Positions 13,101 to 24,698 of a stretch of 64,000 nt of DNA are shown here, one piece after another. The notes beneath the pieces are model-generated. The model was not told where the DNA came from, made no database searches, and saw only the letters and a program-made list of their open reading frames with translations. Origin of the DNA: Luscinia megarhynchos (lineage: Eukaryota > Chordata > Aves > Passeriformes > Turdidae); the NCBI GenBank assembly GCA_034336665.1, contig CM067576.1, forward strand, positions 13,259,385 to 13,323,384. The letters are read 5' to 3'. Every line of letters begins with the position of its first letter. Within the stretch, counting starts at the first letter, position 1. A program made the position numbers and the translations under genes.

Positions 13101-16100
13101 TAAATTTTAAAAGCCTTCCATCTGCTAAGAAAACCTGGCATGGAGGTACATCTCATGACACTCTCACCTCCTCTCTCTTTCCCAAAATTCTCACCATCTC
13201 CAAATTCTCTCAGCCATTCACTCCTTGCATTTACTGCCATGCCACAGGAGCAAAGAAGTGTCAGCACGCAGGGTTTAGCCATCATTTCCTGAGTCAGCAG
13301 CCCTGAAGAGCATTTCTCTCATGAAAGCCATGCAGACTGCAGCCCCTCACCTCTATGCTTTCACCACCACAAGGGCCACATTTAGAAAAGTAAAGCAAGC
13401 TAGAGTTGTAAAGATCAGTGTCAAGCAAAGTGTGTGGCTTATCACATCCACTCACGCCAGCCAGCAAAACCAGCAGCAGCAGCAGGCTATAATTGATTCA
13501 TGAGGTTCAGTCTACACAGCAAGAAGGTGTTGCCTAAGCAAACACCAGTCCCACACTCACAAATGAACTTTTTTCCAGATATAGGAAAACATGGACTGTA
13601 ACTGAGCCAGTACTAGGGAAAGAAAAACATTAAATAAAGCTGTAAGGCTGAAAGAGAATTAGGCAGAACTGTAAAGAACACTTGGGAATTCTTTCTTCCA
13701 CAAAAAAACCCCAACATGTTTGTGTCATGTAGACACTAAGTAGATTTCTTTGAGGAAAAACTGTTACTTTATCTTAGTAAACATGTCAGTCAAAAACAAC
13801 AACCAGCAATTTACAAAAATGATGCTCGATTATTTAACACTGAAAGGGGAACATTCCACAGGGAGAGTGCATTTATTTACGACACTCTAAATCTAGAACA
13901 GCCTTAGGCTGAGATGGAGTAACCATAATAAATACTATGTGTTCTGCTAATTCAGCAAAACTCCCTGAGCCTGGCACTGCCTTTTAAAGTGTGTTTGGCT
14001 GTAGTTTCACTGTGTGGCACGTTGCCACATCCAACTCCTCACTCCGTGTATCTTCCAAGACATCTTCTGAAGAGCAAGAGGTTTCCTCAAAGGAAAAGAG
14101 AGATTCCCCATTTTATAGTGGAATAAGGCAAATCCTTAGAGTACGTGAGGCTTTAGCTTTACAGATCCTTGGGAACTCCTATTTATTTCACTGTGCTCAG
14201 CACATCACCTGATTAGGTTTCAAATCATTAAAAATAGCTGCACACAAAAGGAAATGATGGAATTACACATTGCTCCCCTGTTATTGAGGTTTTGATTACT
14301 GCAGGCTAATTTTCTCATTGTACTTTCGTGGGGTTTCTCCTAACTTAACATTCTTTTAAGGTAGCCTGTGTTGAGGGAATTATCTTGTTTTTCAAAGCAA
14401 ATTTCAGCTGATTACTAAGTATTTACATACTGTAATTTGAATGTCTAATTATACAATTAGTGTAAATACATGTAATATGGTTTATTTTTCACAAAAGCTG
14501 ATAAGGTACACTGCTTTTTGCATTCCAGTGTTACGAGATTTTCATTGCTTGTAATACACAATCCAAAAATGCACATGAAAAGCTTCCAGTAAGAGCTGTT
14601 TATTTATCAGTTAACAGTGATTTGAAACACTTCATACCATAACCCAAGAAAAGACAACTTCCTTCTTCCTGCAGACTAGAGCTCACAGCCACATCTTCCA
14701 TTCCTAAATGTAAGAGTTGCCCTAAGTCTCTCTTTTTTCCTTTGCAGGACATCATGGTACATTTGTGTCCACCCTAAAGTCCCCAGCACTGTGGGAGAAT
14801 TCACCTTTAAAGTGCAGTTCCACAGCAGGGCTGGCCCAACAGACATTTCTCTGTAACTCCTACTGACATTTGTGATGGCACCATCAATGAAATAAGGAAA
14901 AGTGCACTTGGGAAGGTGAATGGAGGCCATGCCCCTCCAGTCCTAGAGCTGCTCCTGTTTTAAGCAGCTACAGATAAAACTTCCTAATGAAAGGGCAGCA
15001 AAGTTCTCCTTTACTGTTGTGCAAAGTGCTCCTCAGCTGTTGAAGCAGCAACACATCAGCACTGAGCTGCAGAAAACTACCAGCCTCCCTTGCTCCTCCT
15101 CAAGAATCTCTAACATCCTTCCTCAAAGTTTACTAAACCCAGGCTTCAAATGTAATGGTATTTACTTAAGTTTTAGAAAATTTTATCTATTAGCAGAGAT
15201 AAAAATGAAGTCAATGTTTGTGAGCAGACATTTGTACTCCATTGGCACGTCCATTCCCTGCATCCACACAGGACACACTTCCAAAGTTTTTCCAGAATTT
15301 GACTTAAGTATTTTAATTAAGCATATAGAGATCATATTTAAACCATGTGGAAAGATAAGTATGTAAGAAATATTTCTTAACTATATGCTATAAAAAGATT
15401 TCTTTGTCTATTTTTCCTTAGCCCACTATTCACCTCATAGTGGAAAATGACTTCAGTAGGATATTGGATTTTGTAGCACCTTAGAAAATAGCATCAAGAT
15501 TTCATGAGACTAAATCTCATGTTGTCATCATGAAGCTTCAACTTTTCACCTCCATTCCCCCCATGTCTTTTATGGAAATTTCCTTCTACAAATTAATTGT
15601 AAATGAAAATTAAAGCCAAAGACCTAGCCACTGACCTCCATGCCTCCAAGCTAACCTGTGAAATCAGTATACCAAACAAAAAAACCAAAAAAATCCGCAC
15701 AACAACAACAAAACAAACCCCAAAAACAAGAAAAAGCAAACAAAAAAAACACCCAGGAAAAAAAGAGAAAGAAATAGAATATAGTCAAGTTATTAAAGAT
15801 GCGAACATATACCTAATTTTCAGTTTATTTTTATGCCCCCTTGGCCTCAGTGAGATTTAAGAACATATATAAATTTTCTTTTTAATCAAGACATCATTTA
15901 TGAGCATAATAATGCCTTTACAGCGTGCATTTTTCTACTGTAAGACACAACACACAAACCAAACGTGAGGAATATCATCTTTGGCAGCATTCCCTAAGGG
16001 AGTCTGGATCTATAAACACATGGATGTAATGCGTTTGTTAAGGCAATTCTTCTTCCATTCTCTGACAGTTATAATATAAATAACATTTTCTCCTTAGGAA

Positions 16101-16230
16101 GCAATCCAAATACAATCAACCCAGTGTATTAATATCCCTTAAAGTTAATCTTCAACTTTGCCACTGGTTTAGAAGTCGGTTTTGTGAGAGGCTGGACACA
16201 GACACGAGGCAGGAGACACAGCACGACACA
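7191..16230. other. Noncoding unique DNA with GC-richer patches
   Basis: No gene is recognised in these 9 kb. 8350-8800 and 7840-7920 are purine-rich. 9060-9440 and 12380-12800 are GC-richer but CpG-poor, and hold stop-poor frames in several phases without family resemblance. A (CAG)5 run lies near 13468-13482. 14220-14560 looks like a conserved noncoding element and is listed separately. 15660-15770 is an A/C-rich simple tract. Pyrimidine-rich acceptor-like tracts at 14747 and 15421 lead into sequence without a convincing coding exon. Confidence 0.6.
14220..14560. promoter_or_regulatory. Candidate conserved noncoding element
   Basis: The tract is AT-rich but not simple sequence. It holds a near-palindromic TCTAATTATACAATTAG (two opposed homeodomain TAAT cores), several TGATTA and ATTTA motifs, and CTGATAAGG, a GATA-type site. 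It contains no long open frame and no repeat signature. Such composition is common in conserved developmental enhancers, but conservation cannot be assessed from one sequence. Confidence 0.25.
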
Positions 16231-16446
16231 TCCCATCCCATGGATCCCATTGATTCCATCCCATGGATCCCATCTCATGGATCTCATCCCATGGATCCCA
16301 TGGATCCCATCCCAAGGATCCCATCCCATGGATCCCATTCCATCCCAAGGATCCCATTCCATGGATCTCATCCCATCCCATGGATCCCATTCCATCCCAA
16401 GGATCCCATTCCATGGATCTCATCCCATCCCATGGATCCCATCCCC
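16231..16446 (+). repeat. Minisatellite built from CATCCC / ATGGATCC units
   Basis: The array consists of variants of ATCCC, ATTCC, ATGGATCC and AAGGATCC. Its 3' half has a higher-order structure: a 52-bp unit at 16330-16381 is repeated without change at 16382-16433. The identical copies imply recent unequal exchange or slippage. Stop codons are rare in the motif, so several frames on both strands stay open. The plus strand encodes repeats such as GSHPMDPIP and the minus strand repeats such as WDPWDGMGS. These are artefacts of the repeat, not proteins. Confidence 0.95.
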
Positions 16447-19400
16447 CTCGCAGCTCTGTTGTATCTCAAGGTCCCTTGCCATGGAAGGCAGAGATATCCC
16501 TCTGCCAGCCTGTGGCAGGTGCTTACACATTATTCTTTAGCTCTAACCTCCTCTCTCCTCTTTCAGTTCACTCTCAAACAGCCCCCCCAAGATGGGAGTC
16601 TGACCCCAAAGCTGGCCAGATGTGGCTCCTGGTGTGCACTCAGCCGTTCTGCAGGAGTTCCAGCATTGCTGAGAACAGGGAAGAGGGGCCACGTCCAGCT
16701 CAGGTGTGAAAGTCACATCAGCTTCCATCATCTCCCACTTGAAAGCACTTCAATCCCTCAGAAAATCTTAGTCAGGCTCTCAGGTCTAGTTAAGTGAGGC
16801 TGGAAAAATCTGTGTATCAGCCAGAATGAATTGATGCAGTCTGTATCAAAATGACATAACTCACAAACAAACACAGTTGTACCAGTCACTCATTTGTATG
16901 TGCTGGACTAATGAGCAGATATGCAAAAGAGCATGACAGAAGAGCCAGAACTCGGCCTGGGTTCAGAGGAACACAAGGAATCCCTAAGATGGCTTTTTTT
17001 CAAAAACTTGCCAGTTAATCAGGAAATACACAGAAGCACAGAATCAACAGATTGGAAAGCTCAGCAATAGATCCAGAAGTTGGGAAAAATGTGGGCTGTG
17101 AATATTTTGTTCAAATTAATATTCTGGCAGCTACATTTTGAACAAGATGTAATTTGTATAAGGCACCTTCTGTTAAATTTGTGGCACAGAATTACAAAGA
17201 CCAATCCAACTTGAAGTCAAACCACGGATTTTCATCAGTACACCAATTTACCCTAACTCCCAGGCCTAAACTACTGAGAATGAGATTTTCAAAATTAGAG
17301 AATGCAGATAATAACTTAAAAATATCTTTCCTTCAGAAATGAAATATGTATTTTATCTCTCCAAAGAAACTAAAGTAAAAGGACCTGCTTAAGCCTTGAA
17401 CCATGTTCTGACAGCCATTATTATACATATTAATTTTGTACAACACATAAATTCATAGCTAGCAAAGGGGTTTTAAGAGTGGACTTAAGAAATGGGCTAA
17501 TCTATCAACTGTGTTGTCAACTTTATATTTAGAGAGATGAAGGCAGAGGTATTAATCTGTCAAAATCAAAGCCAAGGATGATGCTCATTTCTGCAGAATA
17601 GCTGAACCAAAATTTTTCAGCCATGCATATTATTTTTGAGTACTTACTAAAAAGTTAAATCACTTTGAGAAGGGTAGGCAGCACAGCAGTGACGAAATAA
17701 CCTGGTGGTGAAATACAGCTGGCAAACCATAACTTAAAGGAAAATTAATCACTGACTGTTTTTGATATAATATGAAAACTAATGGGTAGACAAGACACAT
17801 TATTTTTAAAAACAAAATAAAAAATCCCCAGCAAAATTATTTTCACTTTATTGCAATAATGCTTACGCAAATATTATTTCAGTTTTGACCAATGTTTTAA
17901 ATACCTCAAGTTTTGCTCCTGTTATTTTGTTTAACAACATCAGCCACGCTGGTTATGCTCCATAAAAATGGCCAATACCTGGGAATTTAAGCAGCTTTTT
18001 CCTTTCCTATCAGTGTTGTTGATTTTTTCAGAGCTATCCTCAGCTGTTCTGTGGCACACACATTATTTTCCAAACACCACAAACCAGAATGGTTATTAGA
18101 ACTGGTGATTTAGACAACAACCTTTTTAATGTCAGGCAGGCTTCAGAGGGCACCCAGCATTAGCAGGAGTGCAGGAGCTCTCGAGAGTGACACTCCAATT
18201 CCAGCCACACCACTGGGCCACTTTACAGCTTAATCATCTGCACAGCTTGCCCAAACTCATATTTTATGTATTCACTGAGGTCATACCTTGGCAGCTGGAT
18301 GACACTTAGTAGGCATACACCTGCTCTATAATTCAAAACAGCAAAACACATTTCAGCTGTGATGGAAAGAGAGATATATATTTGGTATTTGCTTCTTCTT
18401 CCTCAGTATAAACACCTTTCTTAACCAGTGCCACAATATCATGATCCAAGCAGCTTTTGTATTTTAATAATCATATAGTATGATTATTAGAATAAGTCTG
18501 GAGATAAAATATTTCCAGGTCATTGCAGCAGATGAATTTGAATAATCCTAAAGACACACCTGGAAATTATACTGAAAAAACCAGCAGGTCTGTAAGACTT
18601 GTGAAGAGTGTGTTGGAAAGCAGGCTTGGTAAGAGCCTTATTCCTCCTCCTCTCTTGCCTAATAGAAATTTAATCATTCTACCAGCAGTAGGAATTATCC
18701 AGTCACTTTAAGTGCCTATAAGTAGGCAAAGGGCACCCAGATCAATTTGATTTTAACTAACTTCATCTAAAAACTCCTGTCAGACTCACTGAATCTGTGC
18801 CACAATTAAACAAAATGTTCTATTTTCCAAGCATGTGATTCCTTTCTACTACACATGAAACATTCCTTTATCTCATCAAGGAGCATAAAGAAAAAAAAAC
18901 ACTTATGAAAGATAGATTCTGAAGGATATGAAATTGCATAAATGACTTTATAAAAAAATGGCTTTATATTGTTCTGTTTGACACAATTCTTTTTCCTCTT
19001 CATGGGTAAATTGTAAAAGTATTTCTAAACAAAGTTTTATCACAAGCTCATCAGTATGCATATTTTGTGCTCACATTTAGTGTCTATTTATAAAATCAAT
19101 TCTGTTCTGGGCTTTGACAAACAAAACTGAAATGCAGCTGTGTGACACGTTGATAATTTTCATTAGTTCTAAAAAGCCTCTACAGAAATTACAATCTTAC
19201 TTGTTATGACCAAATAACCCTGGGGAACCCACAGGAAAGGTGACTTTTCTATATGATCTTATTTATTAATGGAGAAAAAGAAGGGGGAGGAAAGAAGTAG
19301 ATAAAAACTGGAAGTAAAATGATGAAAACTTAAAAATCACAGATGTACACACTTGAGCCTGTGCTGACTAAAGAGTCTTGAGTATTGCTGTCAGAGACAA

Positions 19401-21667
19401 ATATATATTGAATTACCCTTGCATTATTTGCACATCCTTTATTACACTGGAGAAGTATTTGCTCAAATTTTGAATAAGCTTGTTGCTTGAAAATCAGAAA
19501 ACCTCATGGCATTTAATATAAAGAGCCAAAATTCAGCAACTGCATTTCAGAACAAACATATCCATATCTTCTGTGTATTACATTAAAAGAAAAAAGAGTT
19601 TACAATGATTCCCTTTTGAGAATTACATCATAGAAAAGAAAATCACAAATGCTTGAAAACTGAGTCTTCAGAGAAAATGAAACAAATTTATTTTATCATT
19701 AAATTGTGTTTAAACAACAATCTATAAAGTAATACAATGAAATCAATGTTTATATCCCTTTTTCCTATGTTTGATGGCTGTTCTATTTTCCCTGACTAAT
19801 GTTTGGGGGTAAGGATGTGGTAATTTTGTTTGCTTGGAATACAATGCTTTTTAAATTCTGCTAAAGAACTAGCTGTCTCTTTCTTGTTTTCCTGCAAAAA
19901 TTGGTTAAGCAAAAGAACAGTCTGAAGTATTTCTAGTCATCACAATTACATAAGAGCTGCTAAAAAATCTATAATAAAAATGTCCTAATTAAACAGTCCT
20001 CTTAATTTAAATTATTAAATTTTCAGTCTTTGGGGTTTTTCCCTAGGGTTTTATTTCCTTAATTCCCAGAACTAAAACATAGGCCCAGAGCAGGCAAAAA
20101 TCAAATCTCTGAGTGTAAAACAGAAGAAGAGTCCTCTAAACATGCACAGATCAGTTCTTTTTCAAGCCAGTTCTGAAAGGCAGACAGGCAGCAGTAATCA
20201 CAATTTCCAGGATGCACTGGTTTCACTATATAAGAACTCTGAGAATCCACCAAGCAATCCTTTGCACAGCATAGATATTTTTAATAAAAGTCACTTTTGA
20301 AAATGAAACACAGTTTAAAAGAAGTAAGTAAATACTTTTTTCATTTTCTTAAATTTGTAAATATAGCAATAGACAGGAAGTTGGTTGGCTTCTCCCTTTT
20401 TGATCCATTTTAAATGCCACTTAAATTTGTACGTTTTTGAGCAAACTGCTATTTCTTTAATTTCCTAAGAGAGATAATGAGGACTGGTTTCACTGTAATT
20501 CTAGTGTGACTTTTTTGGGTGATTTTCAAAGCACAGAGTATGTAATTAGGGATAATGCAGACAATTCCTTTGTTTTCTGAAGAATACTCTTTTTTTTTTT
20601 TTTTTTTTTAAATTTTATTTTTTTTAAATTAGGGCCTTTGGGTTTATTTTTTTCCCCCCAAAGTAAATGCTGTGTGATTAGACATGAAGTTGAGAGTGAA
20701 TTGATGCTTTTTTATCTGTGGGTATTTACACTTTAACACCTCTGACAATATCTGATTTTAAACCTAGTCCTGCAGAATATTTAGAGATAGCAAAGATTTC
20801 TTCTACCCAGATGCAAATACTTTAGAGAAGAATGCAATTAGGAAACTGATCACTGCTCAAATCTTCCTCCAGGAGAGCTGACATAAGCCAGCAAGAGCCA
20901 CTTACAAACTGCAAAAAGCAAAATCTGAGCAAAAAGCTCACCCTTGTTCAGCAGGATCACTCCACTGTGCCTATCTGGCCATACTTTGGGAGATAACAAA
21001 AACAGATAATTCTCTTCAGTTTTAGTGAAAAAATGACTGTGTTCAGCAGCTCTGAAAATCAGGATAACACGAAATGAATGCTTTTGACATAATTACTGGG
21101 TATAAAAAGCCTACACTGAATAGCAAAATATGCTTTTGTGAAACAAATATCACAACACCACGCTCATGTGATTTCTCTTTGCACAACAGAATGGCAACAA
21201 GTGCCTGTGAGCAACTGTGAAGTGCAGACCCAAGTATTGTGCTGATTTCAATGCATTCTCACCAAATAGGTGCAATCCTTGAATGTTTGTAGAGAGCAGC
21301 AGAAAGCAGAACACATGATACATGGAATAATAACATATTGATTTACAATCTTCTTCTAAATGCAGCTGTACTTAAAGATCTACCAGGAAGAAAAAGTACT
21401 AGAAAATTCCAACCCTCCTCATTTTGTGCAAATCATTACATGCACATTTAATCAGGAAACATGGGAGAAGACTGTAAAAAACCACTCCTGTTACTCCATA
21501 AAATGAAGATGCACTCAGTTATTTGGGAAACATCCCCCAGATCACTCATCACAGAAGGACCTATGGTCCACTCTTTTCACTCCATCCTCTCCCTTTGCCC
21601 CAGTTTGCTTTGCTTTGTGTTTGCTGATACATTTTATTTAAAGTGAGAAAATGAAAGTCCTGCTATC
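16447..21667. other. Noncoding unique DNA
   Basis: Right of the minisatellite, 16450-16720 is GC-richer and stop-poor. A pyrimidine-rich acceptor-like tract ends at 16567 and a CAG/GTGTGA donor-like site follows near 16704; no protein family is recognisable between them. The rest to 21.7 kb is AT-rich unique DNA with a 20-base T run at 20590. No RNA gene or coding exon is seen. Confidence 0.6.
20590..20632. repeat. Poly(T) and T-rich run
   Basis: Twenty consecutive T are followed by AAATTTTA and a second T run. This is simple sequence. It could be the reverse strand of an old retroposon tail, but the flanks resemble no known element. Confidence 0.8.
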
Positions 21668-21785
21668 AATGTTCTCCAGAGGTATAAAATCCTATTGCTG
21701 GGCAACCTTTTCCAGTCCAGGAGACAATTTACCCTCAAATACCCACAGAATAGTGAGATCCTCAATCCACCCCTTGGATGCATTA
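21668..21785 (-). mobile_element. Degraded internal CR1 3'-UTR fragment
   Basis: The plus strand has AATGTTCTCCAGAGGTA, then ATTGCTGGGCAACCTTTTCC and AGTCCAGGAG. This matches the order of CR1 reverse-strand blocks (ATCTCCAGGGATGG..., CTGGGCAACCTGTTCCAGTG). Further bases (ACCCTC, CCTCAATCCACC) are weaker matches to the following CR1 segment. The terminal octamer repeats are absent, so this is an internal piece in minus orientation. It is old and noncoding. Confidence 0.5.
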
Positions 21786-24420
21786 GGCATGGCCATTTTT
21801 TCCCATGCCATTTATTTTAATTTTGTTTGATATCAGAAAAAGAAATATCTAAACTGGTCTCATGAAAGCTTTCACATACACTGGAATAGAAAAAAAATAC
21901 TGTTATTTTCAGGAATAATATAATTTTAGCTTGCAGGTGATATCAATATAAGTAATGTTCAAGCAAATTTTTTTAATAGTAAGTATTAATAAAATAATGC
22001 ATAGTACATATTAAGAATAGATTGCTTCATGCCTTTGTTGGCATTTAAAAATAACCATTTTGCATTGCTTGTTCATCGTTCTGGTTTTAAAAAGTCAAGA
22101 AAAAGGTTCTGCTTCCTGTACATGCTATATTATGAATATTTTTAGTAGAAAATTAATAAAAATATTAATAAAATCCCGAGGTTTTATTTTAAAATTATTG
22201 TTAATGGGATTTAAGCTACTAAAGTACCAGATCTTTCCAAATTATTTTAATGTAAACAATACTGAATGCCACTTGTAAATGTATTGGAAAGTCAGTATCA
22301 TTGCTACATTTAACAAGTTATGAGTAAAAAATGTACTGCTACAACTTAATGTTTTAAAAACAACTTGCAGAATTTCAGATCTCCCTTAAAACATCTAGTA
22401 GTGTAGAAATTCCTTTAACCATTTTTTCTTGCTTTATTACAAGCTGAAATCCTGTCCCTGTCATTCAGGGGAAAAAAAAAATCAACCCTCTCCAAAGTCT
22501 GGAATACTTGTTTTCCCTGAATTTTACAATATCTGAAATGCAGAAAACCTGCTGAACCATGTCTTCACAAAAGGCAGGAATAACTTACTATCAAATCTAT
22601 TTTAAAGAGGCAAAACCACAGCTTAGTTTGATGCCTTCTTGCTTGAAATCATTGTTCAGTTACTATCCAAGCACACAATAAAGGAACTTCTCTGATTGGA
22701 AAACGAGGAGTCAAGCACAGTCTGAGAACAGTCTCCTATAGCCTTCCTGCACATTATCTGTGAGTCTGCAAATGCTGACATTTTAGCCTACATATTTCTC
22801 AGTTTAAACTGCCAGAAAAAAAAAGGGCCTTTCATAGTTGGACCAGTGACTCATTCTCTTAAATGAAGTGGAATCAAATCAAATCAAATTTTCATCATTC
22901 ATCCACCATCCAGATTAAAAGATTTACTTGCACAATCTTAAACTGCTGCCATGGATCAGATCACTGGAAAAAAACACTGTACACTTTCAACCACCACTGA
23001 TTTTTATTTTCAAAAAGTTTGCCAAAGGCTTTTTTCCATTTTCCAGTAGTCCCACAGTACCATGGATTCTCATCCCCACATTCAATATCAGTACATTTTC
23101 CCTCAATAAAATATTAAACAGGCAAAAATTCTGCCTCTTTAAAAAGGTTTAGCACCTATTTGGGCACAGGTTGTAAAGTATAACACTCATTCAGAGGAAA
23201 GGAGTTGAGATTTTTTATCATAACAAAGCACCTCCAGATCCATATTTTACACCTGCAGGTTTTAGACAAACAGTTTTTGGTTCTAACTTCTAGTGAGAGT
23301 CTTTGAAAGTCAGAACTGGAGTCAAGCTTGTGGGAGTGGGGCCTGAAGCTGTCCAGGTGCTGCTTGAGACCACTGAGGCAATTCCACAAAATAAATCAAA
23401 GGCTGAAGAGCTGATCAAAAACATGAAACTAATGAGATACTGTTTAAACTTGTTGTGAAAAAAATGAAAAGAAGCTCAAAAGGGGAAATGGCGCATGACC
23501 AGAAATGGGGGCACTGGTGCCCACACAGGGTATTTCTCTGGACAAGAGGTACACTGCACATGAGGGGGCTGGCAAAAATAGGGCTGCTGTCATGGAACAG
23601 GGTTTACATAAAATAAAGTTTGTAACAAGCACACTGAGCTGCATCAAAATCCTCTTGTAATTGAGATGGGAACAAATATCCAACTTGGCCATTAAAGAAG
23701 TCATGAAGCCCTGTGATTTCTGCCATATAAATCTCCTGTTTGTCATCACAGCATTAACAGTTTGGCACATGCAGTTTGTATTTATGGTACTTTTTAGATG
23801 GGATGTCAACACAAGACGAGAAATTAAAACAATTACCATGGTATGCACCTTCACCATGTGGCCTACAGCTGATAAATCCAAAGCTAAAACCAAACACCCC
23901 AAACCTTGCTAAGTTCTTTAGGCTTACAGGAAGCCAACACTGGAAATGCAGCAAGAGAGGCCTTACTTGCAACTGAGATATCCATGCAGGATGAAATACA
24001 GATTTTGGAAGGAGTTTGACAGAGCTGGCAGAACACATGAATTTCACAAAGCAACAATCAAAATGCTGTGTGCCTGAATTATTTGCTTTGGGGCCAGGAC
24101 ATCACCCACAAGGTGAAACAAGAGTCAGATCATGCACTGAGAATATCATCGATGGAGAACAGACTCAAATCCCTCAGGAACATATTCAGTGAAACACATG
24201 GTTTTCTACTCCAAAATTCAGGCTAACTTCAATTCACTTATTAACAGAGCACTGAAAATGCAAAAAAAGGCCAAGGTTTGCTTCATTATAAATAAAGTTG
24301 TTTAACTTTTCCACTCAGTTCACAGTACAGGTTTTTGTTCTATGATCACTGTCAGCATATCGACAATGACCAAAAAAAGGATGTGTGTCAGAAATTCAAA
24401 GAAGGATACTATTTCTGGAA
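21786..24420. other. Noncoding unique DNA
   Basis: AT-rich sequence with no recognised gene. A short AATCA pentamer repeat (three units) lies near 22872-22890. A good minus-strand acceptor-like tract at about 22809 has no donor partner. Overlapping open frames near 23450-24050 on both strands resemble no family. Confidence 0.6.
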
Positions 24421-24698
24421 AAGCAAAAACAAAATAGGAAAAAGAAGTGAAAAAAAGGGGAGGGGGTTCAGTAGAAAGGGCATATGGAAAAGGAAAAAAG
24501 GAAAATAAATAAAAGGAAAAGAAGAGAGAACTATCCTGATACAATAAAATTTTTAAAGCTAAGCAAAAACAAAATAGGAAAAAGAAGTGAAAAAAAAGGT
24601 GTGGGGGGGGTCAGTAGAAAGGGCATATGGAAAAGGAAAAAAGGAAAAGAAATAAAAGGAAGAGAGAACTATCCTGATACAATGAAATTTTTAAAGCT
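24421..24698 (+). repeat. Recent tandem duplication, 140-bp purine-rich unit
   Basis: Copy 1 is 24421-24560 and copy 2 is 24561-24698. Both begin AAGCAAAAACAAAATAGGAA, share TCAGTAGAAAGGGCATATGG, and end with CTATCCTGATACAAT...TTTTTAAAGCT. Differences are a few substitutions, a G-run length change and two small deletions in A/G runs. The near-identity points to a recent event. The lysine-rich open frame crossing it is a by-product of A-rich DNA without stops. Confidence 0.95.

Noticed and set aside
16129..16797. Long open frames on both strands with MDPIP- and WDPWDGM-type repeats
   Set aside because: Produced by the ATCCC/ATGGATCC minisatellite; opposite-strand frames are equally open, so no protein is implied.
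17035..17090. CACAGAATCAACAGATTGGA, similar to a CR1 reverse-strand 3' end
   Set aside because: The following sequence departs from the CR1 pattern at once, and the match is too short.
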